Below, in pieces: positions 34,170-45,439 of a stretch of 64,000 nucleotides of DNA. The stretch is taken from the NCBI GenBank assembly GCA_018697195.1, contig CM031864.1, positions 26,570,944 through 26,634,943 of the forward strand, in the 5' to 3' direction. The number at the start of each line of letters is the position of its first letter. The stretch's first letter is position 1. The position numbers and the translations under genes are program-made. Origin of the DNA: Certhia americana (taxonomy: Eukaryota > Chordata > Aves > Passeriformes > Certhiidae). The notes beneath the pieces were generated by a model. That model worked only from the letters and a program-made list of their open reading frames with translations. It ran no database searches and had not been told where the DNA came from.

Positions 34170-34172
<3 letters not shown>
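32233..34172. other. Unique AT-rich sequence, no gene seen
   Basis: No repeat or RNA gene is recognised. Open frames are at most about 84 codons. Confidence 0.55.

Positions 34173-34220
<48 letters not shown>
34173..34220 (-). repeat. T48 homopolymer
   Basis: An uninterrupted run of 48 T on the plus strand (A48 on the minus strand). It may be a retroposed poly(A) or a slippage-expanded tract. No source transcript is recognised on the A side. Confidence 0.95.
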
Positions 34221-34224
<4 letters not shown>

Positions 34225-34377
34225 GAATGGACCATTTTGAGAACCCAAAGGTTTACTCCAGGGCTGGAACAATGCTTTGGGGTTATGAATTCAGAAAAAG
34301 TTCCATCAGAAGTACACAGGAATGTTTACTGACTTGCCGAGGATGGTTAAAAAGAGCTAAAGAATAGGGAGAGGGAG

Positions 34378-35064
34378 TGTCCAGATCAGGGAACTGTTGA
34401 GTATTTCATGGGTCTGTGTCTCCAAAGAGACAAGAGAGGCAGTTGTTGTAAGCTGTAAAGTTGTTTATTGCATGACTCTCGAAGGCAAAGAGTTCAAAGT
34501 ATTAAAGGTCCATGTTAAAGCTTTCTGGCAGAGTCCCGAGCAGAAGCAACAGCAACAGCAGCTCCCACACCTCTCTTCTTTCTTCTTCTTCTGCTTCCTC
34601 TCTTCCTTTCTTCTTTTTATTTCTCCGTGTATTTGCACCCCAATACAGGGGATTTTTATACATAAATCATCCAATCAGCTAAAAACATGATTCTAAAACA
34701 TTCTTCCTACACCTATCAGAGCTTAATTCTAAAGTACAAAAGTAGTGTTAGTTCTTACACATATTCATGCATATAGTTCTATCTGTTCAAGTAAATGGTT
34801 CTATCTGTTTTATCTAGGAATGCAAGCAATGTTCTACTCCGTTATGTCTGGAGCTAAGTTACTGAACTTTAAGCTAGGCTTTAGGGCTTTTTACTCTCTT
34901 AAGGCACTTTAAGTATAGTTTGACTTAAAACTAAAATTTACACTTCTACTTCATGTCTGTGTAGCTTAATATATTTTAATTTCTCTAAAGGCTTTAATTT
35001 AATCCCTGCATTCTTTTCTCTTTCTGAGGTACTCAGAGAGTTTTCTATTTTAGACACTCCAACA
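34378..35064 (-). mobile_element. ERV LTR, antisense
   Basis: On the minus strand the block begins TGTTGGAGTGTCTAAAATAG at 35064 and ends ...GATCTGGACA at 34378, giving TG...CA ends. Between these lie a promoter-like TGTATAAAAATCCCC (complement of about 34648-34662) and an AATAAACAACTTTACAGC polyadenylation region (about 34450-34467). Length is about 687 bp. The flanks GGGAG (34373-34377) and GGAAG (35065-35069) match at four of five bases, as expected for a decayed 5-bp target-site duplication. The pyrimidine-rich stretch 34561-34622 is inside the LTR. No internal sequence adjoins, so it is probably a solo LTR. The exact family is not assigned. Confidence 0.7.
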
Positions 35065-37854
35065 GGAAGTCACAAGTCCTTGTGTCACCTTTCCCCTAAA
35101 GGCCACAATGATTTCTTTGATGAAATATCAGAGAGTGTTTTTATCTCAGCAGAACCATAGACTCAGTTCATTTAATGAAGTTAAATATCATAAAAAGAAT
35201 GGAAACTCTGATGTGAGGAGATATCCTCCCTCTTCTACTCCAAAACCCCAAACAAACCCACACCCCACAGATTTAACTTCTAAACCCTGATGTGAAGAAC
35301 ATCATGACACAGGAATGAGCTCCTTCCACTTGGGCAGAGTAAATAGGAAGAAAAAATGATCCTGTGATTTTGAGATGCCTTGAAGAAAATGGTCTAAAAC
35401 ATATAGAGCACAACAAGAGAATGAAGCCTTTGGGGAGCTGGATGGTGTAAAGGATGGAGATATATATACTGAACACAGAGAATCACAAGTTGTAATTGGA
35501 AGGAAGCTTGTGAAAATAGAAAATGTCATAAATATCACCCAAGGATTTAACTGTAAACCTAAAGCCTTTTGTTAGTTCTGCCAGAAAGCAGCTCAGGATG
35601 TTCCCAGGTCAATAAGCCATATCATAAATACTCAGTCTTTGTTTCTTTATAATATCATCCCACCAGTCCCACCTGACTGATATCTTTTGTAGTGAGTAAT
35701 TAAATGTTTCAACCTTTTGTTGTGGTTGTTTAAATCATATTTCTTTTCTCTGTCATTATAAACTCCATTCCTTTGCCACATCACCTCCTCTATTTATTCC
35801 ATAGAAATTCTAACTGCATCTTTACAAAAAGAAGATGCAGTCCTTGATTTTTTGAGTCAGAAGAAAATAAACCCCATGTTATTTGAGAAGTAGCCTGACA
35901 TAATCCCTTTACTGACTGCCATGGACAAATTCAGTTGTCTGAAATGAGTGCAAGGAATCCCCTAGGAAGAGAGCAGGAATGGGATTTCTGTAATAGTTGG
36001 CAACAAAGGATTCTCCTAGAGAAACTGTAACAGAAAATGTAAAAACATCAAGAGAGAGATGTCTTGTTGTAGTGCAGCATGTAGGCAAAAGGGATCTACA
36101 CAATCTGAAGGAAAAAATTGTATAGGTGGACAGTGAGGCATCTCAAGCTGTAAAACCTCTTGGGATTTCAAGAGTAGCTGTCAGATGGAGTCAAACAACC
36201 TGTCAGTTGGTCCAAGGCAAGAAGATATTTCAGGAGCTGTTGAAGGAAAGCAGAAATTGAGAATTGTAACTCACACAGGAACTGATGGGCTTATCACAGT
36301 GCCCTGGGGTGTTTAATGTGGTGTTTGAGGCATTGGCACTGGGAGGAAACATGGTGACCTGTGATATGACCAGGCCACTATATCCCATTGCACCCCAGAC
36401 TGGCTCTGGACTCTCATGTCAAAATGTTTTGCACTTTTGCTTTGTTTTTCTATTTAATCACCTTTAGTATGATTATGCCTTTAGTTTAGTTTTTCTCCTA
36501 TGAACATGGCAAAGAAAATTTCTATGGGGCAGATTTGCCCTTTTTTTTACCCTTCTTGTGATCTTTCTGTTGTGTCACTGCTATCTTGAAGTAGTAAAAT
36601 ATCTTTTTTTATATATGCAATATATGTGTACCCAGTAAAAATTTGAATAAATGTAGATATTTCTATGTTTTCAACATTGACACTGAGTAGGTTCTTTTGA
36701 AGTTATAAAAATGAGCTCCACTGAGGTAGCAGGCTCATTACTGGAACAGAGCTCCATCATTATAAAGTGACACTCCAGGTGCTCATTCCCACTCCAATCC
36801 AGTGACAAATTAGTGATTCTAAAGAGTGCTCCTATGGCAACTGCTGCACTGGCACATCCTGGCTCCTGGCGGTGGCAATGCCATATCCAGGGGTTAGCAA
36901 TTCCCTTGATTTCCCATAAGTAATAAGGAGAAGAGAATGCTACATTTCCAGTAGAAGTTTATTGAGCAAGGAGGACATTAGGAGATACCTCTATTTAAAT
37001 TAGGAGAGTTAAAAAGGGGCTTTCTACTTGGATACAAATTTCCCCCCAAGGACCCTGAAATGGGCTTACCTAAATTGCAGGCTATTCCCTGGCTGCTCTT
37101 GACCTTAAAATAGATGCAAAGAAAAGAGAATAAATGTTCCCTTTATGTCTGCTGTAAAAAACCCTAATTTGAGTCTATAGAACATGCACCTATTTTATTA
37201 TTATTAGTATTAGTATTAGTATTATTAGTATTATTATATTATAATCTGAAGACTTTCAGTATTGGTGTGATCTGGTTATGACAAGGTTTATCTGCTCCAG
37301 CCCTTCCAGGGTCTTCCACCAAACCCTTGAGCTCTGATGACACAAATCAAGACAAAACCATGACTGTTTAACACATTCTTTAACATAAAGGTGAAAACTC
37401 ACAAAGGAAAGTAAAAACCAAGCATCACCAGAAATGAGAGCACTAATAGGGATTTGTTTGGGGAAAAGACTGCAGGAAGAAAAAAAGGAAAAGAAGAATA
37501 AAAAACCCAAATTGATTGTTTATGCCTTGAATTAATCAGTTCTGACTTCTAATATCCTGCCTGCTTAATAAACCTTAAGTAGGAAGGTAGCAAGGCACTC
37601 TCCTTATTACATATGGGAAATCAATGGGCTTGCCAACCCCACTAAATGTTATTAGCAGAACACCCGAGTCAGGGAGCTGCCACCTTAGCAGTTGCCATAT
37701 GAGCACTGCTCAGAAATTAGTGCTTATATGCCTCAGATCCCAGGCTCTGGAAATCAGTTCTGAGGACACCATGGGATAAGGACAGAATTTCATCCTATTA
37801 ATGTGTTTGCATGAACTGCAGAAACAACAGGCTTTTGGGGGCATGTTCTTTCTT
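35065..37854. other. Unique AT-rich sequence with an ATT/AGT microsatellite
   Basis: No gene is seen. A TTATTAGTATTAG-type array lies at about 37195-37246. Open frames are under 85 codons without motifs. Confidence 0.55.
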
Positions 37855-38018
37855 TTTTCCTCTTTTCTTTTCTTTTCTTTTCTTTTCTTTTCTTTTCTTT
37901 TCTTTTCTTTTCTTTTCTTTTCTTTTCTTTTCTTTTCTTTTCTTTTCTTTTCTTTTCTTNNNNNNNNNNTTCTCTTCTCTTCTCTTCTCTTCTCTTCTCT
38001 TCTCTTCTCTTCTCTTTT
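37855..38018. repeat. TTTTC then TTCTC pentanucleotide microsatellite
   Basis: (TTTTC)n runs up to the N gap and continues after it as (TTCTC)n, so the repeat switches unit across the gap. The true length is unknown. Predicted FSFLF-type and KRKEE-type frames across it are artefacts. Confidence 0.95.
37960..37969. other. Assembly gap, 10 N
   Basis: A fixed-size run of ten N inside a pentanucleotide microsatellite, so the gap length is likely a placeholder and the locus is collapsed or unresolved. Confidence 0.99.
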
Positions 38019-38107
38019 CAAATTGGGAACTCTGGTCTCAGCTCAGAGATTTTGCTGACCACTGTGAGATTTTGATATTTAGGAAGATAATCCTGCCCTG
38101 TCTAAGT

Positions 38108-38365
38108 TTTGGTTTGCCAATTTGAAATTTTTCAATTAAGAGCAAAGCAGGCTTAAACTTAAAAGGAATAAAACTTTATTAACAGAGTTAAAAGGAACAC
38201 AATAATGAAGGAAAATCTGAATAAAAACCTTAGAACATCTTTTCTCTTAATAATTTCTTTACTAACAACGTAGAGACAAAAAAATGGGACTTTTAGTCAG
38301 TTTACTACTTCTGAAATAATTCAGTTCACTTAGGGAGAAGAGCTTTTCTTGCTATACTATTGACA
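38108..38365 (-). mobile_element. ERV LTR-like 3' segment, antisense
   Basis: The reverse complement contains CTCCCTAAGTGAACTG, GTTAATAAAGTTTTATTCC, AAGCCTGCTTTGCTCTTAAT and ATTGGCAAACCAAAAC, the same string of landmarks in the same order as the block ending at 3108. The shared AATAAA and terminal segment mark the end region of the same or a sister LTR family. It is truncated toward 38365 and lies downstream, in the antisense direction, of a retroviral coding remnant. Confidence 0.6.
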
Positions 38366-38580
38366 CTTCTCTACAAGAAAATAGTTTTTCTTGCGGCTTT
38401 AATGCTACTGCAGACAGCCACCCGGAACAGGAAAATTTTGGTTGCAGTGTGAAAGTCCTTCCTATGTCTTGCTGCCATTCTTACAGCTTCTTTCATAGGT
38501 TATTTTCATTTATTGGGGTGCTACTTCAAGGATGAGCTGTTCTAACACCAAGCAAAAGTTCTCTTTGTCTATTTCTGGGA

Positions 38581-38890
38581 CTAGAGGTTTTCCACTACTA
38601 TTTCTAGGGCAAAGTTTCTCATTTCTTTATGCTCAAGTTTCTCGCTAGATTCACAACAACATGCATCTGCTTCAACTGCTGGTGCCCCAGCCCATAACCA
38701 TGCTAGAATGCTATATTCCCCCAATGCATCTCTATGTTACAGGGAATCAAAAACAGTCAAATATATCTTTACTATAGCTTTACAGGATTTCAAGTCAATC
38801 TTAAAACATCTCTTTAATCCCTTCTGTATAAAATTAAGTCTTTCTTTACTGACTTCAAAATCCCATGTTATTATCTCTATGTGTTCACTT
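38581..38890 (-). pseudogene. Decayed ERV-associated coding remnant (possibly gag-like)
   Basis: On the minus strand about 103 codons stay in one frame and end at a TAG (38581-38583), with a single internal TAA (38737-38739). Composition is protein-like, with charged runs (for example SSEKLEHKEMR) and a small hydrophobic block (GEYSILAWLWAG). It sits just downstream of an LTR and its PBS-like TTGGTGG, where gag would begin. I do not recognise a matrix, capsid or zinc-knuckle motif, so gag is inferred from position only. It is broken and has no clear start codon. I see no pol or env. Confidence 0.4.
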
Positions 38891-38961
38891 TTTTTCCTTT
38901 TCCTAATTTAAGAGAGAAAGGGTATTTGTAAAGGCATCTGTTCTTAAGTTTCACCACCAAT

Positions 38962-40046
38962 TGAAACAGTTTACAAAGTCCTGCAATGCCAAAAAAACCC
39001 CTGATCTGGTCCAAGCTCTGTATTGGGAACACGGCTCGCGGTGCTTCCCTGCTGGCCACGTGGTCCCCTCTGGCATCGCGTGAGCCAGCCCGACTCTGCT
39101 GGGGTGATGAAAACAGAAACAAAAACAGTCGCTGACACTTTTATCCTTCTGTCTGTAGTAAATCTGGCTTAAAGTGGCTGAGCACACAAAGTTCATTGCC
39201 AGCCATGCCGAGGTGTCCATGCAAGATAGCCCCGGCCCCTCCAATCCTGACCATGTGGCTGCTCTTGGTCTGTAATGGTGGCTGCAGGGCTGCTCTTGGC
39301 CCCTGGGCCACTCTCTGTCAAGCTGCCCCCAGTGCTAACACAGTCTCTGTCTGGCACAGTCCAGCAGGCTCTGCTAGGAAAAGACTTGTCCCCACTGGCA
39401 AAGAGCCCCAGCCCTTTGTCGGAACAAGACCTGGTAAGCTCTTCAGTGAACGCCCGGCAGCTCCTCGGTGAGGGGTTCAGCAGCTCCTCAGTGAGGGGTT
39501 CAGCAGCTCCTCAGTGAGGGGTTCAGCAGCTCCTCAGTGAGGGGTTCAGCAGCTCCTCGGTGAGGAGTTCAGCAGCTCCTCAGTGAGGGATTCAGCAGCT
39601 CCTCAGTGAGGGATTCAGCAGCTCCTCAGTGAGGGATTCAGCAGCTCCTCAGTGAGGGATTCAGCAGCTGCTCAGGGAGGGGTTCAGCAGCTCCTCAGTG
39701 AAGGGTTCAGCAGCTCCTCGGTGAGGGGTTCAGCAGCTGCTCAGGGAGGGGTTCAGCAGCTCCTCGGTGAGGGGTTCAGCAGCCCACTCACCACCCTTCC
39801 AGAGACAGGAAAATCTTGGCCAAGCCTTTCCCCCCAGGAGCCAGCCTAAATCCAGCTATGCAGACCGAGCTAAGACTGGCTTCCAGGCCCAACTCGTCCT
39901 CCCCATAGCCGGAAATGAACAGAGATTATTCACAGGCTTTTTTTTGGTCTTAAGATGTATATTTACAAAAGGCATATCCACTCTTTTCATTGGCTTAATC
40001 AGGTGTCAATATTACAACATTGTCCAATTAGAGCTAACCCAGGACA
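38962..40046 (-). mobile_element. ERV LTR or LTR plus leader, antisense, expanded by a minisatellite
   Basis: On the minus strand it starts TGTCCTGGGTTAGCTCTAAT at 40046. A short U3 follows with ATTGGACAATG and GCCAATG, then the TATA-like TAAATATACATC and an AATAATCTC near-polyadenylation word. A long GC-rich segment holds a 23-bp minisatellite. It ends ...CTGTTTCA at 38962, followed by ATTGGTGGTGAAAC, placed like a primer-binding site. The minus-strand 5' end is well supported. The 3' end may instead lie earlier, with the remainder being leader sequence. At about 1.1 kb it is long for an avian LTR, partly because of the 333-bp array. Confidence 0.6.
39453..39785. repeat. 23-bp minisatellite, about 14.5 units
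   Basis: The unit TTCAGCAGCTCCTCAGTGAG plus GGG repeats head to tail. Variants occur at three positions (CTCCTCAG/CTCCTCGG/CTGCTCAG; GTGAG/GGGAG; GGGG/GGGA) and form blocks of like units, with four GGGA units in a row. Each consensus unit contains CCTCAGTGAGG, a palindrome around a central G. 23 is not a multiple of 3, so the array cycles through all frames and is unlikely to be selected as coding. Confidence 0.93.
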
Positions 40047-41744
40047 TGCCCTCAAACCCTTTCAGTTCTCATGGATCTATATGCTCCTACCTCTCAGGTA
40101 CCCAGTAATGAGCCTTTGTAAAAGCTGCTTTAAGACCATCAGCAGAAGAGAACTGATGGATATTAAGAACTTTAACTTCCTAAAGGAAGGAACAGTCACT
40201 TTAGCAGATGTAAAAGAGGGCACAAGCCCAAGGATATTTCATCATTTTAGAGGATACTTGAAGATCTGAAGATGTCTAATCTTCACCTAGAGGAACACAG
40301 TGATCTCCATTCAACACTTCTGCTCTGAACACCCAGCACATATGGTTTAACTTCACTATTATCCTGAATTATGTTATCATATCAGGCTTGCAGAATTATT
40401 AATATTTAATAAATTCACAGATCAATCTGCCTTTTTCCTATCCAATTTATAAATTATTCACAGATTCGTCTATTTTTTTGCCTCTGTTATTGGCATAATC
40501 ATTGGTGAAAAATATATCTTGTTCACCAGATCTATTTTATTGTTGCTCTAAAATACATATATTTAAGAAAGGAAGTTGGGGTGCATCCAATATGCACATA
40601 AATAATTGTTTAATGCAGTGTTCTGGAGCACTTTGCTGTCTTAAAAACTAAAAATAAATCAATTTCTTAAAAAATAAAAGAGAGAATGACAAAGAGAGCA
40701 CATAAAAAGGAAAAATCAATGAACTTTGATGGCATAACTTTGTAGGCAGTTGCACCCACAAAGGAGAATGAGATTAAGGAAGGCATAATTAATATTCATT
40801 TGCTTTGGCTCCAAGTCCTCTGATAAGCCCAGTTAGGTGAAGTGTGTTGAGACAGCCGGGTTCACCCATTTTCTTTTGGGGATGAGGTGAAGCCCAGGCT
40901 CAGAGCATCCTAGCTCAGGAAGAGGAGGGACTATGTAAGCATCTCTTTTTGAATCTTCCCCATATGCTGAAACTTCTCTGCATCTGAGCATCTTTCAGGA
41001 CAGGACAAGGGCTATTTGTTTTCCCAGGCCAGGAGGTATTTAAAGGCAAAATCAACTTTTTCAACACAATTAGGGATCAAATTCAGGTGAAATTTTTATC
41101 TTCCATTTAACACTAAGCCTGTGTTGTGCACTTTTAGAAGTACATGCTAAAAACTTGTGTCTAACTTCCTTGCTTGAAATTAGGAGATATCTATGCCTAT
41201 ACATTAATTATACAGATATATATATTTTGTGCTTTCTGTGATTGAACATTATGTCTGAACATAAATCCTGCAGAATAAATTCTGCTGTTTTAGCAGGTCA
41301 ATTTATTTCTTCCTGAGATTCAGCTCTTGGCCCCATCTTTCCCCACTTCTGGTCCAATCTCCCTGGAAGAGACCCACAATTGAGTGCAGTGCACAGCTTG
41401 AATTGAGGACATGCAGATGAGGGCAGCACACCTGAATTAATTCCCTGACTTTGCATTTAGTCTCCTCTGCACTACCAATTATGAAAATGAAGTATAGCAT
41501 ACTTGGAAAGAGAACTTTGCCAAGGTTGCAAGGCTGTGGATTTAAGGAAACCTCTCTGATTGCCAGTGTTGGAGGGCACACAGCCCCCAGAGTCAAGGCT
41601 GGGAGGAATCCTGGCGCTACAGGAAATGCGATTTCAATAGATAGAAATTTAGGCCTCTACCATATAGCTTTCTACCTCTTGGTGGCATCAGCAGAATAGA
41701 GCACTTCCCCTGAGAAAAGGGAAAGGACAAGGCCATCTAACAGG
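40047..41744. other. Unique AT-rich sequence, no gene seen
   Basis: No repeat, RNA gene or convincing coding region. 41300-41740 is slightly less AT-rich, with frames under 100 codons on both strands. Confidence 0.5.
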
Positions 41745-41935
41745 TACAGGCATCGTCAGAGAGAGCCCAGAGGAGGCCACAAAGCTGCTGAGGGGTCTGG
41801 AACACCTTCCCCCTGGAGCCAGGCTAGGAGAGCTGGGAATGTTCAGTCTGGAGAAGAGAAGATTGTGTGAAGACCTCACAGCACCTTCCAGGGTCTGAAG
41901 GGACTCCAGGAAGGCTGGAAAGGGATAATTCATCT
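41745..41935 (+). mobile_element. CR1 LINE fragment, sense arm of a head-to-head pair
   Basis: Contains CAGAGGAGGCCACAAAGCTG, CAGGCTAGGAGAGCTGGGA, TTCAGTCTGGAGAAGAGAAG and CACAGCACCTTCCAGGGTC, the upstream part of the CR1 3'-UTR. It stops before reaching the 3' terminus, where an antisense CR1 begins. Confidence 0.85.
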
Positions 41936-42065
41936 GGAGGGAGCTTAAATTCAGTGCCACTCCCTGCAATGGGCAGGCACACCTTCCACTATCCCAGGCT
42001 GCTCCAAGCTCTGTCCAACCTGAACTGGGACACTTCCAGGGATGGGGCAGCCACACATTTCCCGA
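41936..42065 (-). mobile_element. CR1 LINE 3' fragment, antisense arm of a head-to-head pair
   Basis: The plus strand reads GAGGGAGCTTAAATTCAGTG, GGGCAGGCACACCTTCCAC, GCTGCTCCAAGCTCTGTCC and ACTTCCAGGGATGGGGCAGC. The outermost 35-40 bases of the CR1 terminus are missing at the junction with the sense arm. Confidence 0.85.
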
Positions 42066-42100
42066 GAAGTCTCTCCAATATGTGGGGAAAGATGGAACAG

Positions 42101-42130
42101 CAGATAACAGCAGATAACAGCAGATAACAA
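42101..42130 (+). repeat. CAGATAACAG decamer, three tandem copies
   Basis: Three consecutive 10-mers, the last with a final A. Each contains AGATAA, a GATA-factor core on the plus strand spaced one helical turn apart. Confidence 0.9.
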
Positions 42131-45100
42131 GAATTTAGGACATCCTATGCAAGCAACCACTAAAAACTACAGCTATCATGAGAACAATGAATTACCGAGC
42201 TGTGTTTTCTGCTGGTTGTCAAAAATTCTGGGTTAATATTCAATTGATAAGTGATGATTCTGCATAATTTATATAGAATTGCCTGAGTTCAACAGTATCA
42301 TTTCAGTTAATAGTATCCTCTACATTCTCCAGAGATTGTCAGGAATAAATGCCCCTTATTTTTTGAGATACAGTTTTGTTTGCAGCTGTTTTTATCAGCA
42401 GCTTGTTCATCCCATACCAAGGCAAGGACATAACTCAGAATCAGTGAATTTATGGTGTATTTTCTCACTCAGGTGCCTGGTGTGACTGATGGCTCTGTGA
42501 AACTTGGGGTTTGATCAATTATTTTCCTGCATGTAACAAATCATGTTGCAATCATATCTTACAGCTGGAAGCTTCAGAGAACAACACAAGTTGCTTTTTT
42601 AATGGAGAATTTAAATTACATGAGTCATTTTTAAATCACTTGATAAAAGACTAGACAGGAAGGGGGATTGTATCTGTTTGATATTGCTCCAGTGATCATT
42701 CCTATTGCTACAAATACAAAAAATTTGGGATTTTTCCTCACTTCTGTGCTCTGTTAAAAAGCATTCTGCCTTTCCAGAAAGCCTGAAAAATATAAATAGC
42801 TTGTGCAGATCAGTATCAGCCTGGGTTGTCCTCTAACATAACCACCAGAGGAGGGGATTGTTTGGTGGCATAGCCAAATTTTGAACAAGAGAAGTAAATT
42901 ATTAAAATATTTATGTTCCTAACATAAGATTTTAAAAGATCCCCACCCCAGACTCAGTATTTTGGAATGTTTTCCAGTTTAACTACTTCTAACATCAATA
43001 CAGATATTTAGTTTCAATATAAAGTGAAATTAACTCTACTAATGCTGTTCAGATGAATTTCTTATTTTAACTGTTAGGGACATTTTAAATGTCAGATCCA
43101 CATTTTGGTTGGTGTTTATGGATGAAGGGAAGGCATCTGAATTTCAAAGATGCTGTTAGGAGCCTTTATAAAGTTTTGTCCATTTTCCCTGGGCAAATTT
43201 GATATCTTAAAGTTTTCTTTATTTTCTTCTTTTCTTTTTCCCATTCTCTTTGTTTTCTTTGTTTACTCACAGAACTGGTAACACCACTTTGGCTGAAAAA
43301 AATCTGAAATGTAGATAAAAGAATAAACGTAGATCTTTTTAAGTGGCAAAAAGCAGAATGCTTTTCCTTGCCCATCAAAAGTAATCCTATTTTGCATTTA
43401 AAAACATTTTATTTGTTATTCCTGAGTGAACATTACTCAGATTCTCCCGGAATTTTTCTCCATTTTTTGGCTTTGCTGCTGATCTGTAGAAACCCGATTC
43501 CAAAGATTTGCTCAGTTCTGGTGCTGGACATTCTCAACTCATTTTGCCATGTCCTATAGAACCTCCAGGAATATTAACATTTATACTTCTCTCACCCTTA
43601 ATTTAATAAATATTTATAATTCACTTAAAAATTAATAAGGAAAGAAAGAAACAGAATGGATTTGTACATTTTAAAAGCCAAATTGAAAGGATTGATAGGA
43701 CTTTTCTTATGTCCTGTTTTGATGATTATGTGACAATCCACCACTTTGCTGAAGCCATGGAAAAGGTAGATATTAGGATGTATCAGAAAGAGTGTCTTCT
43801 CTAATTACTGGGAATTATTAGTGCTATGCCAGGCACTGTTTAAACCTTGTATCGAGCATTTCACACAGTTCTTGCTTTCAGGATTAATTCCATCTGGAGT
43901 GGATGCAGACAGAGGTCATAGGAATGTTAGGAATTGGAGTCCCTTCCCTTATGAAATGTAGGTGACAGATGGTTTTGCTTTTTTTTTTTTTTTAATCCAA
44001 GCAAACCAAAGTCTGAAAGGAGATGCAGTTGTTTTTCATAGATGCAATAATTAAAGGATGGTCACTGGAGAAGGAGCACAATCTCCTGTGGAATAACAAC
44101 AATGGCACAAGGGCAAGAAATTAAAATTAACCATGATTATTTATTAGTTCTGTGAAAACCCAGAAGGAATCTAATAATTTTAGTTAGCAAATTGTGAATA
44201 TTTAACAAATGAGGAGAAAGGGGCTTGTTCCAAGAGCAAACTTAACCAGTTTATGAAGTGATTGAGTGATATGACTTGTATTAATTACTCTACAGGCATT
44301 TAGAGTAATGTAGTAACCATTTTATCTAATATATATTTTTGAAATATTTTCCTTTGTACTAAACATTCTTTGTACCACATTGAGAAAATTCTTCAACTGA
44401 GACAGGCCTTATTCATAGCAGAAAAAACAACACTGCAATTTCTGCAAGAAATGCTGTTATTTTATTGCCATTTCATTTGTCAGTATCTCTATGCACATTC
44501 AGGCACCCCTCTTAAAATTTCTGTTGACACATGAAATATTAGTTTTATTTATGGCAGAAGTTTTGCATCAAACTTAGAACTACCCAAGAAGTCCTGTATT
44601 GCTTTCCCAGCCTGTCTAGATTTCTTCTTTGCCAGAACTAAAATGACATTATCAGAACAAGGCATCATTTTTTCCCAGGCTCTGTAATGATATAAATATC
44701 CAGGGATGAACCAGTGTACGATGCAGATTCCATAAAGAAATGTGTCAGACTTTTACAGTGAAGGTATAATCCTGCCTGGTGTTGACTGAGTTATTTATGA
44801 GATGTGCCAAATCTCCTCAGCTGCTGTTGTGCTCTGGATTTTCGGGATGCAGATCCCTGAATCCTTTTGACTTCAATGTATATATCAGCCTCAATATTCA
44901 CAGAAACATCCTAATCTTTGGGATAAAATATTTTAGTCTAAATGAAGAGGACGAATCTGCACAAATGAAGCTTCATGTTTGAGCTTCATTTTCAGCTTTG
45001 ACATATAAAAAGATGGTTTTAGTAATTTATTATTTTAGTGGTGTTCTTAGAACAGGCAGATTTTATAAAGAGTAGAAAATAAATGGTAAAGATCTAAAGG

Positions 45101-45439
45101 AATAATTTAATATCATCATAAAGCAGCAGGAAGATTACTTACATAGATTTTTAGGTATCTGTTTAGTGTTTTGAGGATTTGCAATTTTAAATTATGTGAA
45201 TTCTTAGCTTCTACACAAGTTGATAGCAAGCACTTGAATTTTGAATATATTTTAGGTAGAAAGTAAATTTCTTTAAAATGATATTTAAGTTTTAGCTTTT
45301 TTTTTTTTTTTTAGATTCTCTGCTGTTTTAGTGGGTAGTTTTAGGTTTCATATTCAGTGCTACTAAGCTCTCTTCACAGAGTAGATAGACAAAACAACTC
45401 CTTCTCTAGTTTGATACCAAGGACAACTTTCAGGCCCAA
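42131..45439. other. Unique AT-rich sequence, no gene seen
   Basis: 3.3 kb with only homopolymer runs (for example T at about 43979-43994 and T15 at about 45299). No coding, RNA or repeat-family signal. Confidence 0.55.

Noticed and set aside
37710..38125. Three frames of 85-104 codons around 37.7-38.1 kb
   Set aside because: They are translations of a pentanucleotide repeat across an N gap.
39453..39785. CRISPR-like array
   Set aside because: The 23-bp units are directly adjacent with no unique spacers; it is a minisatellite in a vertebrate genome.
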